From Megascapheus bottae (lineage: Eukaryota; Chordata; Mammalia; Rodentia; Geomyidae), in NCBI GenBank assembly GCA_024803745.1, contig JANJXV010000004.1, positions 55,618,358 to 55,682,357 of the forward strand: a DNA stretch of 64,000 nucleotides, in the 5' to 3' direction. Shown here piece by piece: positions 61,581-64,000 of the stretch (position 1 is its first letter; the number at the start of each line of letters is the position of its first letter). A program made the translations under genes and the position numbers. Under the pieces are notes generated by a model. The model worked only from the letters and a program-made list of their open reading frames with translations. It was not told the DNA's origin and did not search any database.

Positions 61581-62210
61581 GCGGGCGCACACACCCAGCC
61601 CTTGTTATTCATTGTACCCGAGAAACGGAGAAAGGTTTGTTCCACGGCTGTCGCAGCCCTCCTGGGGCTCTGGGGTCCCCTCGCTCCCGCGGGCCTGCGC
61701 CGAGGCCAGGGCGCGCCGACTCGCAGGGAAACGGCCGCGGACGCCGTTCCGGGCGTGGAGACGCCCCGACAGTCCCTTCACCACAGCCGCACCCCCGCGA
61801 GGGCCCGGGGAGCGGGGCGGCCTGGCCCGGGCCCGCGCCGGCGCGTCACGTCCGGGAAACGGCGGGCCGGCGCGCTCGGGCACTGCGGGGGAGGACACCG
61901 GCGGGCCACCACGAGGGAAGGCGCGCAGGCCCGTCCCCCGTGGGACGGAGGCCCGGCACAACCGACGTTCCCTTCCAGGCTGCGCCCCGCGTCCCCGAGC
62001 CCGCGTCCCCGAGCCCGCCGCCGCCATCGCGGTGGCGCTCACCTTCCGCAGGGTCCACTCCGCAGCGCGCCGCCCGCGCTCGGCCTGGCCGGCGCCTGCG
62101 GGGCAGAGCGGCCGAGCACGCCCGGCACGCGCAAGGCGCCCCACAGCGCCCCCTGCGCCCTGGAGGTCCCCGCGCATCGGCTGCCCCCCGCGCTAGGTGA
62201 CTGGAAGGCT
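61560..62210. promoter_or_regulatory. SMIM8: CpG island / SMIM8 promoter
   Basis: The strongest GC- and CpG-rich block in the window. It lies upstream of SMIM8 and contains its likely first-exon donor at 62043. Long overlapping ORFs in several frames come from the lack of AT-rich stop codons and are not read as genes. A B1-ID SINE abuts the left edge at about 61340-61580. Whether the island also fires to the right cannot be told from sequence. Confidence 0.8.
62043..62180 (-). other. SMIM8: Probable SMIM8 non-coding exon 1
   Basis: A near-perfect donor, TGCGGAAG|GTGAGC, on the minus strand ends the exon at 62043 inside the CpG island. It would splice to the acceptor at 51969. The upper limit is only approximate. 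Confidence 0.6.
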
Positions 62211-62291
62211 TGTTGTAGGTTCCTTTTTCTTGAAACTTTTCCTTTTCAGACTTCCATTGGGTTTCCAGTATGAGTTCTGCATAAACAAATC

Positions 62292-62530
62292 CAGCCGGAC
62301 GCTGTTGTCTCGTGCCTGTTGTCCATGCTACTCTGGAGCCTGAGATCTGAGGACCTGGGGTTGAAGTCAGATGGGACAGGCCCCAAGACTCTTTATCTCC
62401 AATGACCCCCAGAAGGATTGGGGGCGGTGCAGCTGTGGTAGTGTGCTGGCCTTGAGCAGAAAAGCTCCAGGATCGCGGCAGAGTTCAAGCCCCATGACCG
62501 ACCCCCTTCCTCCCCCCCCCAAAAAAAATG
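62292..62530 (+). repeat. B1-ID dimer SINE
   Basis: Diverged copy ending in C and A runs, just upstream of the SMIM8 island. Confidence 0.75.
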
Positions 62531-62719
62531 TACGCATCTAGAAATATGTATTTATTTCATGGAAGTGGGGGGCATTTTGATTTGAAGGCTTATATCTGGG
62601 CTCTTTCCAAACTATGGTGGCTTTAGAGGCGGAGCAATTTACATGCGCATTCTATTAAGGGTTTTGAGATTCTAAAATGCAAAATGACTGCAGTTATATT
62701 TGAGACCATAGTTATTCTC

Positions 62720-63025
62720 TACCTTCCTTCCTTCCCTCCCTCCCTCCCTCCCTCCCTCCCTCCCTCCCTCCCTTCCTTCCTTCCTTCCTTCCTTCCTCTC
62801 ATGCCAGTCCTGGGACTTGATATCAGAGTTTAGCCCCTGCCCTTGAGCTTCTTTGCTCAAGGCTAGCACTGTACCAGTTGAGCCACAGCTCCGCTTGTAG
62901 CTTTTTGATGGTTAATTGGAGATAAGAGTCTCATGGACTTTCCCTACCTAGACTAGATTCCAACTGTGATTCTTAGATCTCAGTCTCCTGAGATCTGGGA
63001 TTACAGGTATGAACCCCTGCTCTAC
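62720..63025 (-). repeat. (TCCC)n/(TTCC)n and B1-ID SINE
   Basis: A pure tetranucleotide pyrimidine array at 62721-62798 on the tail side of a B1-ID copy at 62800-63025. Confidence 0.85.
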
Positions 63026-63221
63026 ATACTTTTTGATGTTTAAGTTTGTTGAGAGGTAAGTTATATCAACAGGTACCCAAATTTGGGGATGGGTTTATGT
63101 CAATCTTTGGATTTTTGAATTTAAAACTTGTTCTTCCAAGTCAAATTAAACCTAATTTTATTTCAAGGTTAATTTTTTAAAAATTCATTGTTACTAGACA
63201 TTCTTTAAAAAAACAAAGGAG

Positions 63222-63412
63222 CTGAGAGTTTGGAGAGTTTGGCCTAGTGGTGTGCTCACCTAGCATGCACGGGTTTGACACCTCAGTACCACATGCATAG
63301 AAAAAGCCACGAGTGGTGCTGTGGCTCAAGTGGTAGAGCTTTAGCCTTGAGAAAGCCCAAGGACAGCATTCAGGCCCTGAGTTCAAGACCCAAGACTGGC
63401 TAAATAAATAAA
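63222..63412 (+). repeat. ID-ID dimer SINE
   Basis: Left unit has a small deletion (GTGGTGTGCTCACCTAGC). Confidence 0.8.
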
Positions 63413-63611
63413 TCCCATGACGAAACTGGTCCCAAGTTAAGAACAACTTCAGGGCTACCAAACTTTGCTGTGTTTCATTATCAACAGACCCAAACTTTAT
63501 CCCTTAGGATTTTCACTAATCTTAACCATGCTGAGTATCAGTATGGAGGCAAAAGCAAGATGAGAGCAATCCCAAGTAATCCAATAAATAGTTGAATGGA
63601 GCATAAACTAA

Positions 63612-63872
63612 AGCTGGGTGCTGGTGGTTTACACCTGTAATTCTAGTACTCAGTAAGATCTGATGATTGCAGTTTGAAGCCAGCCAGGTAGAAAAGTCTC
63701 CAATGGGACTCTTATCTCCAGTGCACCACTCAAAACTAGAAGTGGTGCTGTGGCTCAAGTAATAGAGACCTGTGAGCACAAAGAGGGTCAGGAACAGCAC
63801 CCTGGCCCTGAGTTCAGTCTCCATAACTGAAGAGAAAGAGGAAAAAGGAAAGAGGAGGAGGAGGAGGAGGGC
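63612..63872 (+). repeat. B1-ID SINE with (GGA)n tail
   Basis: Diverged dimer ending in a G/A tract with GAGGAGGAGG at about 63855-63870. Confidence 0.75.
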
Positions 63873-64000
63873 ATAAACTAAAAAGAACAGGAAGTAGCAT
63901 AAAGCCCTTACCAATTTTATAGTGCAAGTGATATGACTAAATAATTCTTTCAAGAGATTATTACTTTGAAAAGCAATGCCAGTCTGGGTACATTTATAAT

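Noticed and set aside
61487..62273. Long overlapping ORFs of 190-237 codons in the CpG island
   Set aside because: Present in at least four frames with Arg/Pro/Ala/Gly-rich composition; this follows from high GC and few stop codons. Part of one frame is a SINE.
63522..63953. 143-codon minus ORF
   Set aside because: Antisense of a B1-ID SINE and its G/A tail.

Overview
This is mammalian nuclear DNA, most likely from a rodent. Three genes are present as short exons with GT/AG junctions spread over long introns. There are two CpG islands, and the space between exons is packed with SINEs, LINE-1 fragments, old LTRs and microsatellites. Two SINE families dominate. One is an ID-ID dimer of about 190 bp, built from two tRNA-Ala-derived units. 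The other is a dimer of about 220 bp made of a B1 (7SL-like) left half and an ID-like right half. B1-ID and ID-ID dimers point to a non-murid rodent. A geomyoid such as a kangaroo rat or pocket mouse fits best, but that is inference from repeat style.

All three host genes lie head-to-tail on the minus strand, in the order seen at human 6q14-q15. SMIM8 starts in a CpG island near 62.1 kb and ends near 47.37 kb. C6orf163 (coiled coil) has its coding sequence from 44,840 down to 29,288. CFAP206 starts in a CpG island near 16.1 kb and runs off the left edge. SMIM8 and C6orf163 are complete (97 and 328 codons). CFAP206 contributes its first six coding exons, exactly 280 codons. Every junction was set by reading frame plus GT/AG signals, and all phases join without a break.

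Region by region: 1-16.2 kb holds CFAP206 exons and SINE-rich introns. 16.2-29.2 kb is intergenic, with L1 3' ends, a MaLR-like LTR, an LTR near 27.5 kb and a large polypyrimidine tract. 29.2-44.8 kb is C6orf163. 44.8-47.4 kb is a short intergenic gap with RFX-like half-sites. 47.4-62.2 kb is SMIM8. Its large first intron carries a Tigger-type DNA transposon (about 54.99-57.35 kb) and a solo retroviral LTR (about 60.43-60.85 kb). 62.2-64 kb is more SINE-rich flank.

The most striking item is inside the Tigger element. A minus-strand ORF of 290-304 codons is uninterrupted. It keeps the CENP-B-like DNA-binding region and the transposase C-terminus but lacks the DDE catalytic domain, although the surrounding transposon is decayed and carries three SINE insertions. 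That combination makes it a candidate domesticated DNA-binding gene. Secondary leads are an X-box (RFX) motif at the CFAP206 promoter, a second X-box-like cluster upstream of C6orf163, and several unexplained coding-like fragments.
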